Positions 37,292-48,434 of a stretch of 64,000 nucleotides of DNA are shown here, piece by piece (the stretch's first letter is position 1; each line of letters opens with the position of its first letter). Position numbers and translations under genes: made by a program. The DNA comes from Gnetum montanum (taxonomy: Eukaryota > Streptophyta > Gnetopsida > Gnetales > Gnetaceae), in assembly GCA_015680685.1 (NCBI GenBank), contig MNCI01011534.1:245405-309404 (forward strand), in the 5' to 3' direction. The notes below the pieces were generated by a model, which saw only the letters and a program-made list of their open reading frames with translations, searched no databases and had not been told where the DNA came from.

Positions 37292-39304
37292 TTGGCAAAA
37301 AAGCCACTTCATGGTTCAAGATGACATTGTTCTATAACATAAGGTATCTTATAAAGGAATCAAGGTGGATCCAAACAAGATTCGAATCATTCAAAACATC
37401 ACTTAAAGGCCATAAATAATTAAGGATCTTAGATCATTCCTTAGTCATACATGGTACTATAGAAGATTCATTGAAAATTTTGCAAAGATTACAAAGCCTC
37501 TTGTTAAACTAACAAAGAAAGATGCATCATTCCAGTGGTCAGAACAATGTGAGAAAGCATTTGAGAGCATAAAACAAAAGCTAATTAGGACACTAATCCT
37601 TTGAGCTCTATATTAGTCTAAGAATTTCCACATTATAAATGAAACTTCAAACTATGCATTAGAAGTAGTGTTTACTAAGCTTGATGATAAAAAAAAAACA
37701 ACCATATTACATACGCTATGCCAATAAAAGCAGTACTGGAGTACAATTTAATTATACCACTACAAAAAAGGATCTTATGACTATGGCATATGCACTTGAA
37801 AAATTTAGACATTATGTGCTTGAATATCCTATTTATGTTCATATAGACTAAAATGCTATTAGATTTTTAATGAATAAAATAGCAATAAGTCCAAGAGTAG
37901 TAAGATGGCTCATCATCTTACAAGAGTTTGATATCATAATGATTAACATGAAAGGGATAAAATGTTGTAGCTATTCACCTGTCAAGATTAAGATGGGATC
38001 TTAAAGAAAATAAAGAACCATTATTAGATCAATTTCCTAAAGAAAATTTATTCACAAAAAGAGTAATGGTTGTAGATTCAATAGTAAAGTCATGGATTAC
38101 TGATTACATGACATATCTAATACAAATGAACTTCTTGATGAATGGGATAAAAGGTAAAACAAAAAAAACAAATAGTTTCTTCATAGAGTAAAAGTATACA
38201 TGAAAATCAATGGAAATTTTTATAAGATATATATTTATGGGTTAATATGGTGGTATGTTCCAGAAGAGAATCAATAAGAGTTTTGCAAGATGTGCATGAA
38301 AGACCATGTGGTGGTTACTATGTAAGATGATGAACAACACTAAAATTGATGATGGAAAATTACTTTTGGCCTATCATATTCAAGGATGCACATTGATTTG
38401 CACAATCTTATGGAAGATGCCAAAGGGATGAAGGAATGATAGCCAAAAATGAAGAACCACAATAGTCCAATATGATTATGAATGTTAATTACTATAGTAA
38501 GTGAACAAAAGAAATTTTAGTTCAAGATTTCATAGTCACAATAGTTTCAAAATTCTTTCAACAATATGTGGTAAACATATTTGGAGTACCAAAAATGTTA
38601 ACATCAAACAATGGAACTCATTTCTTTGAGGCTACATTCAAGAAGTAAATGCAACAACTTGGGGTCAATCATTAACTAACTACACCTTATCAACCCCAAG
38701 AAAATGGTCAAGTTGAAGTAACTAATAGAGAAATTACAAGAATATTAGCTAGAATTGTTAGTAGATATAGAAAGAACTAGAGCACTAAACTTATTGATGT
38801 TCTATGGGCATACCAATTAACTTGAAAACTTCCTATAGGGTATACACCATACAAATTAGTTTATGAAAACTTAACTACTTTACCAATCCAAGCAAAATTA
38901 AATATCCTTACAATTTCTTGCACACTTGACCTAGACTTAGACTTAGCCCAAAAAGAATGATTAATGAATCTTAATCTCCTAGATGAAAATCAATTAGTAG
39001 CTCAAATGAGTAATGAAATCCATAAAAAGTATTCCAAACATAAGCATGATGCCAAAATTAGACAAGTATTCATTAAGCATGAAGATAGAGTCCTCTACTA
39101 TAACCCAAATCATATCCCACAAAATATGAAATTTCAAACCTTATGCAAAGAACCCTATATTATCCATGCTACATATCAATTAGGCTCCATGTAGGTTTAT
39201 CATCCAACTAACCCACAAAAGCTTGTTCTTCTCAATATCCAACAAGTCAAATTACTCCACAACTTTTCCTACTCCAAAAATTCTACCTTGGACACTAGAC
39301 CACT
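37292..39304 (+). pseudogene. RE-6 pol, second part: RT end, RNase H, integrase, GPY/F-like tail
   Basis: The sequence continues RT from the equivalent of RE-12 position 56400. RNase H lies at about 37600-37990. The integrase zinc-binding region lies at about 38240-38420. The catalytic core lies at 38470-38800, with LTSNNGTHFF in the second Asp region (Asp replaced by Asn) and GQVEVTNREI holding the Glu. The tail (about 38840-39200) includes IGYTPYKLVYE and a GPY/F-like FQTLCKEPYIIHATYQLG. No chromodomain is visible. RE-8 begins at 39305 after the CCACT duplication. Confidence 0.8.
39300..39304 (+). repeat. Target-site duplication of RE-8 (left copy)
   Basis: CCACT precedes TGTTGACC. The second copy is at 45632-45636. 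Confidence 0.88.
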
Positions 39305-40434
39305 TGTTGACCTTTTGGTGTGTCAAAACATTAAGTAAAATGGAGTCAAAGGTTGTTTGCATGGTTGTGTGGTTGTTGTGTTTGTAGGACAAAGTACATG
39401 GGAAACCAAGATGAGATTAAGAAACAAACTAGTTAGACAAAAGGATAGCTCAAAGGAAAAGGTCATCCATAAGATCTCAAGTAAACATGCAAAAATTTAA
39501 AGAACATGGATAAGGACAAAATAACTTACAAGTAAAGTGAACGTCATTGAAGCATGTAGAAGTGCAATATTGTGAACAAGGAACAAATAATTTAAAATGC
39601 AAAGGAAGCAAAGAAAGATGTCTCCAAGAAATAGAAGATGTCTTGGCAGAATTGAAGGCAGCATAGGCAAAGAAGTCTCTACATAGTAGATGCCTTTCAT
39701 TAGACAAAGATGTCTTCCTAGAATAGAGGCCAAATACAAAAAGATGTCTCATTCATGAAGAAGACATCTTCCATGACTATTAGCTAGATGTTGCACAAGT
39801 TCCAAGATGGATTTGGAAAAATAGTAGCTATAAGAAGACATCATTCTCATTGGGAAATATGCAAGCTTTTGTACAATCATTGTGTAATCATTTGACAATC
39901 ATTGGAATCATTGTTGCTCCTCATTGTATTATCTTTTTTATAGTTGTAAAGTGATATGTACCTCATGTAAAATGATTGATGAACCAAGTTGCATTCATCC
40001 CTTGTAATCATTGTTCTCTTGTGTTACCCTATGGGCTTGATGTGCTTCTTGCAAGGAGGCATCTTGCTTGAGCTTATTGGGATCTTGTGAGATTGAGTGT
40101 TGGTGTAGCATCACAACACTTCGGAGCAAAGCTCAAGATTGTGGGATCCTAGAAACAACTTTCTAAGCTTGTCAAGGCTTTGTGGGGTTGAGTGGATACA
40201 TAGCATTGAATCACTCTGAAGCATAGCTTAGAGCTTCTACAGGGTGTGGTATCGTTCAAACCACATTTGAGAGCAACAAAGTCCAAAGGTATGCTTGTGA
40301 ACTACCCTCTGAGTGTGGACTACCCAAGTTGGGGAACCACATTAAATTTGGTGTGTGTGCTTTGTACCAAAGAATTTTAATTTGGTAAACTTATTCATCT
40401 CCCACCCACCACCTTCTAATTTCAATGATCCACA
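39305..40434 (+). repeat. RE-8 5' LTR
   Basis: It starts TGTTGACC and ends GATCCACA. A candidate TATA box (CTATAAGAAG) lies near 39827. The AAGATGTCTC/AGACATCTT cluster at 39617-39770 is the shared motif. The downstream segment (40010-40330) has GTGGGATCCTAGAAAC-type repeats of R/U5. Confidence 0.9.
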
Positions 40435-40436
40435 AG

Positions 40437-40449
40437 TGGTATTGAAGCC
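40437..40449 (+). promoter_or_regulatory. RE-8 primer-binding site (tRNA-iMet type)
   Basis: TGGTATTGAAGCC, two bases after the LTR, compares with the copia-typical TGGTATCAGAGC. Confidence 0.78.
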
Positions 40450-40487
40450 TGATACTCTTCTAGATCATCAACTTCAAAAAGTGAACA

Positions 40488-42010
40488 ATGGAGGGGACAT
40501 ATTACACAAATCCATCCATGTTTGATGGATTTGACCTCATCAATTGGAAAGCTAGAATGCAAGGATTCTTTGAATACATGGATTTTGAAGTTTGGGAGTC
40601 AATCCTTGAAGCCTACAGTCCACCTACCGATAGCTCCATCAACATCATCAAGCCTCGCAACAAATGGACACAATAGAAGAAAGATAAGTTCATCTTTAAT
40701 TCAAAAGCAAAGAAGTGTCTGTATTGTGCTTTGAATAAATATGAATTTAATAGAGTAGTAGGATGTAAAATGGCCAAAGAAATTTGGTAAAATTTAGAAG
40801 CTACTTATGAAGGAACCTCTATTATTAAGCAATCAAAATTGTTAGTTTTACAAAGCGAATATGATAAGCTCAAAATGAGAGAAGGTGAGAAAGAAAAAGA
40901 TTATTTTTCTAGAGCCAATGATCTTGTTGTAGCTAATAGAGAAATAAGAAAATATTTTTCTAAAAGCGATGTCATCATCAAAATGATCAAAACTCTACAA
41001 CTAGAATTCAGATCAAAGGTCATAACTATGGAGGAAATCAAAAATTTCTCAACTTTGAAATTTGAAGAGCTTCAAAGTGCTCTCATTACTTATTAAATGA
41101 ATCTCATAAGTGAAGGAGCCATCCAAGAAATACATATTGCTCTAAATACTATCTCCTAGGCAAAGGAATTCAATGAGCATGATGAGGGTAGAAAAGATAA
41201 AATTTCCTTTCTCTCAAGGAATCTACAACTATTACTAATAAGAAGAAACAAGGGGGCATTTTAGCAAAGATCCAATCTATTTAAATGTAGAAAAAGAGGT
41301 AAAAAAATTTCAATTCTAACTTATATTTCTCTTCTATATAATGTTGGGTTTGTGGAGGAAGAGGCCATACGGCCTTTGAATGTCCTAGTGATAGTAGGGT
41401 ATAGCCAAAGAAGAGATCCAATGATGAGGAATCGAAAAAACCAAATTTTATACAAGTTGGGATGATGGTGAGCAAAGTGAAGAAGAAGCATGAAATACTT
41501 CCAAAGATTCACATCTCATAAGCATGGTAGTTACAAAAGAAAATTCCTGACATCTTATTGAACAAGGTAGTAAGTGTGATGAAAGGTATAGTGATCCTAA
41601 AGAAGAAATTTTTCTTTTACATTATTTAATTAGGAAGGTAAATAAAGTTGTAATTTCTAAGATAAATGCTATTCTCTCAAGTGAAAGAAGAGATCTCAAA
41701 CATAAAAGCTAAGATTCAACAACTAACCTCTTTTAGTAAGGATTGCGGAAAGGTTCAAGAAGAAAAGACTCTTGAAAAACAACCAAAGAATTTGGAGAAA
41801 ATCACACATCAAAATTCAAGCTCAAGCATAATCAAGTTTGATAATATTATTCATGAGGATAATACTTTGCTAAAAAGGCTTTGGTAAGGAAATTGTGCAA
41901 GCACTAATAGTAGAAAATAAAGACAAGTTGAGAATTGAAAATGATGCAATAAGCAATCAAGGGTTCTATCATAAATAACATGAAAAAATAGAGACATTAC
42001 ATACATGATC
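40488..42010 (+). pseudogene. RE-8 gag (copia type), with intact zinc knuckle
   Basis: The start ATG at 40488 gives MEGTYYTNPSMFDGFDLINW, the typical copia gag opening. A UBN2/Retrotran_gag_2-like domain follows to about 41095 and contains a few stops (for example at 40675 and 41094). After frame changes, a complete CX2CX4HX4C knuckle, CWVCGGRGHTAFEC, lies at 41342-41383. A K and E-rich coiled-coil-like tail (41666-41887) ends the recognisable part. No protease or pol follows. It is clearly inactive now, but it is less damaged than the neighbouring gypsy frames. Confidence 0.8.
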
Positions 42011-43698
42011 TCAAACTCCATTAATCTTCTCTCCTCATCTACAAGCAAGGTAAGTCAAGGTAAGTTTCCATCTCTTTGCTTGCTAGTTAATTTTTAAGTA
42101 TATAATTTAAGTCCAAAATTTTTTGTGTCTAGTCTAGATCAAAAAAGTATTGGAATAATTATTTAGAATATCTCTTATATTTTTTAGATTGATGCAACTA
42201 GTTTTATGAAAATATTTAGTGTAGCACTTGTATTGAGTTCCTTTGGGCCTCTATCTTGTAATAATTTTAGTTAGGTTTTTGTCTTGCTTTCTATCTTGCA
42301 TGATTTACTTCTATGCTCATGTCCTTTGGGATATTTTTTTCATTTATGAGAGAAGAAAAGCTTCTGAAAATTCTATCAATATTACTAATTGGAGACACTA
42401 GTCTCCACATTTGATCTTAATGTTGACCTACAATTGTAGTGCTTTGGTGGTTTACAACATTTACAAGTTGATCTTAAAAGCCCAAGAAGAGATGCACATA
42501 TGTAGGGGGAGCCTATTCTTCATTATCCATTATCATCTTGGAGGTCACCAATGTAGGTGAAGTCTTTGGATACTTCAACCAAGAAACACTCAAATAGCAA
42601 AATATCACAAAATAAGCAAGGATTCATGTCATGCAAGGGTATGATACAGTATCCAAGGTAAAAGTAGGATCAACTCTTGGTTAAGATGCCTTAAAAATAT
42701 TTTACCATTGTATTATCTTTTGGTTATTTTTTAAACATCTTATTAAAATCTACTTGGCTATTTTTGGGCACTCACTTGTTTTTATTTAGAATTTATCCTT
42801 CTTCTTTAGAATTTTGACAAGTGTATCTTTTCTTGCTTGCCATATAATTATCTTCATGATTTTTTTCATAAGAGTTAAGTTTTTATGGAATCATGACATA
42901 TTGATTTACCTTACAAGTTTATTGATTCAAAGAGATAGGTTATTTGATCCTCAAGTATTGCGTTTCAATATAGGGCAACTCCTATCTCATTTTTAGCCCT
43001 TTGAAAATTGTGCTAAGATAATTTTTTTAATATATGAGTTTTAATAAGATATTTGATATAAGCTCATAGGCCACTTGCTTCTAAATGCTTTATCTTTGAT
43101 CTTTAGCATTCAGGTCTATTTTCTCTTAAAAATTAATTAAAATTTTTTACTTGGTCATGTTTGTATTAGTTATGGATTGTTTTGTCTAACTTTGTTTTGA
43201 TTAAAAAAGGATAGATATTTTTTTCAACTATAGACTTTCATTTTCATCATAAAAATTTTATATTTGAGTTTATTTTTTTCCCTTGATTTCTCTACTAATA
43301 TATATATATATATATTCTTCCCTTGAGTACTTAAGCCTCTCTTATTTATATGGACATCACTAAAGTAAGAAGTACTCGTATTTCTATTTTGAAGGGTTGC
43401 AAATGGTTGATAATATTTATTATAGCAATATGGATCTCTTTCAAACTACTTTATGTTACTTGGAAATTTATTTAGATAGAGATTGGGCTCAATGCATATC
43501 TTTTGTGACTATGGTATGGCTACTTTTTAGCAAAGGGACAAATTATTTTTTGGGTTATACTATCGGAATGTTTTTCTTTTTGATAGGCCAAAATTGCTTT
43601 ATCCTTTTTGCTACTGTTCAAAAAAGGAAAGAGTATGGAATATATTTTTATGATATTTGTATGATTACTCATCCATTATCTTAAGTTTTGAACATCAC
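42011..43698 (+). other. RE-8 internal non-coding part
   Basis: No domain is found where copia pol would be expected. A TA dinucleotide run is at 43298-43315. The length (1.7 kb) is too short for integrase plus RT plus RNase H, which need about 3 kb. Confidence 0.6.
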
Positions 43699-43713
43699 CA
43701 AAAATGGAAAGAT
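43699..43713 (+). promoter_or_regulatory. RE-8 polypurine tract
   Basis: CAAAAATGGAAAGAT lies directly before TGTTGACC of the 3' LTR. Confidence 0.65.
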
Positions 43714-44791
43714 TGTTGACCTTTTGGTGTGTCAAAATGTTAAGTAAACTGGAGTCAAAGTTTGTTTATATGATTGTGTGATTGTTGTGTTTGTAGGACA
43801 AAGTACATGGAAAACCAAGATGAGATCAAGGAATGAACTAGTTAGATAAAAGGATAGCTCAAAGAAAAATCTCATCCACATGGTCTTAAGCAAACATGCA
43901 AGAATACAAAGAATGCGGACAAGGGCCAAATAACTTACAAGCAAAGTGAACACCATTGGAGCATGTGAAAGTGCAAGATTGTGGACAAGGAACAAAGAAT
44001 TCAAAATGCAAAGGAAGCAAAGAAAGACATCTCTAAGAAATAAAAGATGTCTTGGAAAAATTAAAGGCAACACAAGCAAAGAGATGTCTTTCATCAAACA
44101 AAGACATATTTCTAGAATAGAGGCCAAATACAGAAAGACATCTTAGTCACTAAGAAGATGTCTTTCATGACTATTTGCTATCCATTACACAAGTTCCGAG
44201 ATGGATTTGGAAACATAGTGGCTATAAGAAGACATCATTCTCATTGGAAAATGTACAAGCTTTTGTACAGTCATAATGTAATCATTTGGCAATCATTGGA
44301 ACCATTGTTACTACTCATTATATTATCTTTTATCTCTTGTAAAGTGATTTATACCTCAACTACAAGGATCAACAAACCAATTTGCATCCATCCCTTGTAA
44401 TCATTATTCTCTTTTGTTGACCTATGAGGTTGATATGCTTCTTGTGAGAAGGCATCTTGCTTGAGCTTGTCGGGATCCTTTGGGATTGAGTGTTGGTGTA
44501 GCACCACAACACTCTGAAGTGGAGCTCAAGATTGTAAAGGTTGTGGGATCCTAGAAACCACTTTCTAAGATTGTTAGAACCTTGCAAGATTGATTGGATT
44601 CATAGTATCAAATCACTCCAAAGTGGAGCTCAGAGCTTGTACAAGGTATGGTACCCTTCAAACCACATTTGAGAGTAACAAAGTTCAGAGGTGTGCTTGC
44701 GAACTACCCTCCAAGTATGGACTATCCAAGTTGGGAAACCACTTTAAATTTGGTGTGTGTGCTTTGTCCCAAAGAATTGTAATTTAGGTAA

Positions 44792-44796
44792 GTTAG
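44792..44796 (+). repeat. Target-site duplication of RE-9 (left copy)
   Basis: GTTAG, repeated at 45580-45584. Confidence 0.88.
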
Positions 44797-45579
44797 TGAT
44801 GAGACACGACATGCACTGGGCCGCGATATCGCATCCCGCCGCCATATCTATAAATAAGAGGCNNNNNNNNNNNNNNNNNNNNNNNNNNNNNNNNNNNNNN
44901 NNNNNNNNNNNNNNNNNNNNNNNNNNNNNNNNNNNNNNNNNNNNNNNNNNNNNNNNNNNNNNNNNNNNNNNNNNNNNNNNNNNNNNNNNNNNNNNNNNNN
45001 NNNNNNNNNNNNNNNNNNNNNNNNNNNNNNNNNNNNNNNNNNNNNNNNNNNNNNNNNNNNNNNNNNNNNNNNNNNNNNNNNNNNNNNNNNNNNNNNNNNN
45101 NNNNNNNNNNNNNNNNNNNNNNNNNNNNNNNNNNNNNNNNNNNNNNNNNNNNNNNNNNNNNNNNNNNNNNNNNNNNNNNNNNNNNNNNNNNNNNNNNNNN
45201 NNNNNNNNNNNNNNNNNNNNNNNNNNNNNNNNNNNNNNNNNNNNNNNNNNNNNNNNNNNNNNNNNNNNNNNNNNNNNNNNNNNNNNNNNNNNNNNNNNNN
45301 NNNNNNNNNNNNNNNNNNNNNNNNNNNNNNNNNNNNNNNNNNNNNNNNNNNNNNNNNNNNNNNNNNNNNNNNNNNNNNNNNNNNNNNNNNNNNNNNNNNN
45401 NNNNNNNNNNNNNNNNNNNNNNNNNNNNNNNNNNNNNNNNNNNNNNNNNNNNNNNNNNNNNNNNNNNNNNNNNNNNNNNNNNNNNNNNNNNNNNNNNNNN
45501 NNNNNNCAGAGTTCGACCGGATCACGCGTGCACGCTTGTATTCGTATGGTTGAGTGTAGGGGTACCTCGCCACTCATCA
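44797..45579 (+). mobile_element. RE-9: young gypsy LTR insertion containing an N-gap
   Basis: The left end (TGATGAGAC...) and right end (...CGCCACTCATCA) match the termini of the RE-12 LTR, and TATAAATA is at 44849-44856. The middle 644 bases (44863-45506) are N. The visible ends keep many CpG sites (for example CCGCGATATCGC and CACGCGTGCACG) that are decayed to TG or CA in every other copy here. It is either a solo LTR or a complete element collapsed into the gap; the sequence cannot tell which. Confidence 0.8.
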
Positions 45580-45584
45580 GTTAG
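45580..45584 (+). repeat. Target-site duplication of RE-9 (right copy)
   Basis: GTTAG, identical to 44792-44796. Confidence 0.88.
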
Positions 45585-45631
45585 TCATCCCACCCCCACT
45601 TCCCCCAACCTTCTAAGTTCAATGATCCACA

Positions 45632-45636
45632 CCACT
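45632..45636 (+). repeat. Target-site duplication of RE-8 (right copy)
   Basis: CCACT, identical to 39300-39304. RE-6 sequence resumes after it and aligns with RE-12 from about 58487. Confidence 0.88.
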
Positions 45637-46244
45637 CACTACCCGTTTGATCTTCTAAGTTTCTACTTTTGATAATAGTCATGAGGGTCTTAATTTTTAC
45701 ACATGGGCACTAAACATTATTTTTATATTTTTTTTATAATTTTTACATTTTTTACCTATTTTTTATATTCTTTAATATCTTTCAAATTCTTTATATGTTT
45801 TTCTATTCATGTCTATTTCTCATTGTTTTATGATTTACTATTTCTCATGTACATAACTTTAGTTGATTTTTCTAATAAAATTTAGAGGAATAAATAAGAT
45901 GTAATTCAAATAATGAGATTTTCACCCTATGTTATCAAATTAGTAAAGGATTAATTGTATATATAGTAAGATCACATCATTCATCCACTCATTTCCAATA
46001 ATAAGAGGTTCTTACCATGGCCATAATGACATTCTTCTACAATTAAACTAAAATAAACTTGTGATCATTATTCCTAGATGAAAGAGAAAAGAACTAAGTA
46101 GGAATGAAAATGGTTTAACATCAAGGGAATTTTTGATTTCATTAAAGCTACTATTAAGAGTCCTATTACATTGTTAAGTTGTATGATTTACTTGAGTTCT
46201 AACAAAAAATGGAAATGTGTTCTAAAATGAGTGTTATCTTACCA

Positions 46245-46475
46245 TGTCACTAGAAAGACATGTTACCCATGCCTATAGTTAGTCCTTTGGTAAGGATAAT
46301 ACTATAATAATCTAATAAATACACATAATAAAAATTTATAGGGGTTCCATTGAAAAGACATGTTACCCATACCTAAAGGTAAGCAACTTCTTAGAAATTT
46401 CAAGGTTTCTTGGACTCATATTGGTTATGGGGATAGAAAGACATGTTACCCATGCTAAAAGGCATTCCTTTGTCT
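46245..46475 (+). repeat. Triple ACATGTTACCCATGCC motif in the RE-6 untranslated tract
   Basis: Copies start at about 46259, 46359 and 46441, each preceded by GAAAAGACA or AGAAAGACA and followed by AAAGG- or TAGT-type sequence. They are homologous to the RE-3 triplet (12678, 12781, 12846). Confidence 0.65.
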
Positions 46476-47289
46476 AAGGACTAAGTCTTATTTAAAATAA
46501 ACTATGTAGTAATAAAATTGCTTCATTGTACTTTATTGCCAAGTAATAATCACTTCTTGTAGTTGTGATAATCTTATGATTGTTGCTTTTGGAATGATAT
46601 AGTATGATGTCATTTCTGTAAGTGATATGTACTTGGTTTTGATCTTGGACAGAAAGGCTAATAATCATTTTAACCATGCATTACACATAGAATTCATTAT
46701 GCCCATGGTAAGACACCTCAAGTCCCATTTTCTACAATCCCTACTACTATCATTTCACATCACTATTATATATAATTACATTTGATGGTTTTGTATAATA
46801 TAGTGTTATTTTCTTATTGGGACAATACTAACATGTTTGTTCTAAAAGATAGGTATGATTTACATTTAACTCCTTAAGTACCTATGGATACTTTTAGGTG
46901 CAGTTATACAAGGGCATTAAGGGCAAGAGCCTAATTTGGAGAGGATCCACTTATCTAACTCTTGTGTTTCATACTTGATGACTAATTACACATCATCTTG
47001 CTTCTCCTAAATACTTAAACTATTATTTTTATTTCCCTACATATGTGAATTCACTCATAAGTTTAGCAATTTTGATCAACCATCTTCTAAAAGCTTAATT
47101 AACTTACCTTTTCCAAACTCCTTATTTCACATACTTTTGATAACCAATTCTTATATTCTAAGCATCATCTATGATCAAAAAACTCTTTAGATCATCTTTA
47201 CACCTTCTAGACTATCCATTTTGCTCATTTTTTAAATCAAAACTTGCAAAAATTTTGAAAAGTCTAACAATGACATCACAAATAGGATA

Positions 47290-47370
47290 TATGAGCCCTT
47301 ATGATATCATATCCACAATGTTATATCTATAATATATTTCTTATAAAATTCTATATATATGCATGGACTG
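47290..47370 (+). promoter_or_regulatory. RE-6 internal U3-like block with TATA-like box
   Basis: Positions 47299-47324 match 23 of 26 bases, by hand count, with 48115-48140 in U3 of the 3' LTR of the same element (TTATGATATCATATC core). A TATATATATG box lies at 47352-47360, and the LTR has TATAAATA at 48191-48198. This parallels the RE-2 block at 1366-1465, though with a different core sequence. Confidence 0.55.
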
Positions 47371-48080
47371 TTAGGAAAATTTTTCATTTCCTCATTTCAC
47401 ATCTACAATGTTTAGGCTATTTTTTTGACTTCCAAATCTTCAAAGCTTAATATCGTCCTCACCACATGTCCAAATTGAGCCATTCTTATTTCCTTTTGCT
47501 CACAAAGTGACCAAATTAGTTGTGGGGAAGAGCATTGCACATAGTTTTTTGTGAATTGCACCAAAAATTTTCTAACACTTGGAAGATCAAAGTAAGGGTA
47601 ATAGCAGTAAAAAATAATCACATTCAAATCTTACATAAACCAATAAACTTAATGTTTTCTTCAAAATGACCATTCGAATATGTCTTAAACAATAAATTGA
47701 AGATTTTGATTGTTCATTTAAGATAAATTTATTTTTTAATTGATAAAAATCATTCAATTAAGGGTTTTCTTATAAAGGATTTTATTAGAATAAAAAATTC
47801 TCTAACTCTGCTATTCTGATACGGACATTCCAAGACACCACCACCTGGAACATGAAGATACTTCATCAAGCTTAGTTTATTTATTTATTTGTTTTTATCA
47901 TATGTATCAATCATGCATTACATGATAATTTTATAACACCACTCAAACCACAATGTGGCATTCATATTAGAGTCAGTCAAGTATATATGTGTCATAATGT
48001 TGAAGTCTATGTAACCCCACAAATTTGTAAGGAACTCTATCCTCTTTTTGTTTGAACTTGAGGATGTGTTTTTAGTCAAT

Positions 48081-48090
48081 CATGGAGGTA
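48081..48090 (+). promoter_or_regulatory. RE-6 polypurine tract
   Basis: CATGGAGGTA lies directly before the LTR start TGATGA. It is a weaker purine run than in the other elements. Confidence 0.55.
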
Positions 48091-48434
48091 TGATGAAATA
48101 AGTTTTGTGGGAATTTATGATATCATATCTACAATATCATTGCTCTTCATACATCCTCATACATACAATGTAGTGGGCCATGGTCATGCCTATAAATAAT
48201 AACCCACCATCGCATCAAAAAAATAAGTTTTNAAACTAGGAACATATGCTTATCATTGTAGGATAGAATAGTTTTACATTTCCATTGTACTTAGAAATAG
48301 AATTTACATAAACTTTTACTATGTTTACACTTAGCGTACTTAAATCCTATCAACATCATTTCATCATGTATATCACTAAGAGTTAAACCATACATTTTGC
48401 ACCTCACTAACTCTTAGTGGAAAGATAATGATTT
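48091..48434 (+). repeat. RE-6 3' LTR (gapped and truncated)
   Basis: It aligns with 27118-27260 up to the N at 48232, and then with about 27655-27850. About 395 bases are therefore missing at a single N. Similarity ends near 48434, before the LTR end. Confidence 0.8.

Larger units (their letters stand above)
39305..45631 (+). mobile_element. RE-8: copia-like gag-only retrotransposon (plus strand)
   Basis: The 5' LTR (39305-40434) and 3' LTR (43714-44796 plus 45585-45631) are both 1130 bases once the RE-9 insertion is removed. The 3279-base internal region holds a tRNA-iMet-type primer site, gag and a polypurine tract. There is no protease, integrase, RT or RNase H. The CCACT duplications flank it. 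It inserted into RE-6 just after integrase. RE-7 lies 2 kb away head-to-head, so the two form a large inverted pair. Confidence 0.85.
43714..45631 (+). repeat. RE-8 3' LTR, interrupted by RE-9
   Basis: The LTR sequence is 43714-44796 and 45585-45631, matching 39305-40434 in order. The interruption is the RE-9 gypsy LTR with its GTTAG duplication. Removing it gives 1130 bases, the same as the 5' LTR. Confidence 0.88.
45637..48080 (+). other. RE-6 untranslated tract between pol and 3' LTR
   Basis: No gene is seen. It aligns in patches with the same tract of RE-12 and RE-3: a GTCATGAGGG block near 45680, the triple ACATGTTACCCATGCC motif (46245-46475), the GGAGAGGATCCACTT block near 46940, and a U3-like block (47290-47370). 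After that it runs to the polypurine tract without ORF3. Confidence 0.65.
27118..48434 (+). mobile_element. RE-6: Ty3/gypsy element split by two copia-like insertions
   Basis: Pieces belonging to RE-6 are 27118-32197, 37292-39304 and 45637-48434. They comprise the 5' LTR, primer-binding site, gag, protease, RT up to the FMDD site, then the rest of RT, RNase H, integrase, untranslated tract, polypurine tract and a truncated 3' LTR. RE-7 sits in RT and RE-8 just after integrase, both with target-site duplications. ORF3 is absent: only about 700 bases separate the internal U3-like block from the polypurine tract. The 3' LTR ends early near 48434, so no flanking duplication of RE-6 can be checked. 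Confidence 0.85.

Noticed and set aside
43298-43315. A TA dinucleotide run as a promoter.
   Set aside because: It is a plain microsatellite in the RE-8 internal region, with no gene downstream.
44744-45584. Long open frames of 241-277 codons.
   Set aside because: They run through the 644-base N-gap and are artefacts of unknown bases.
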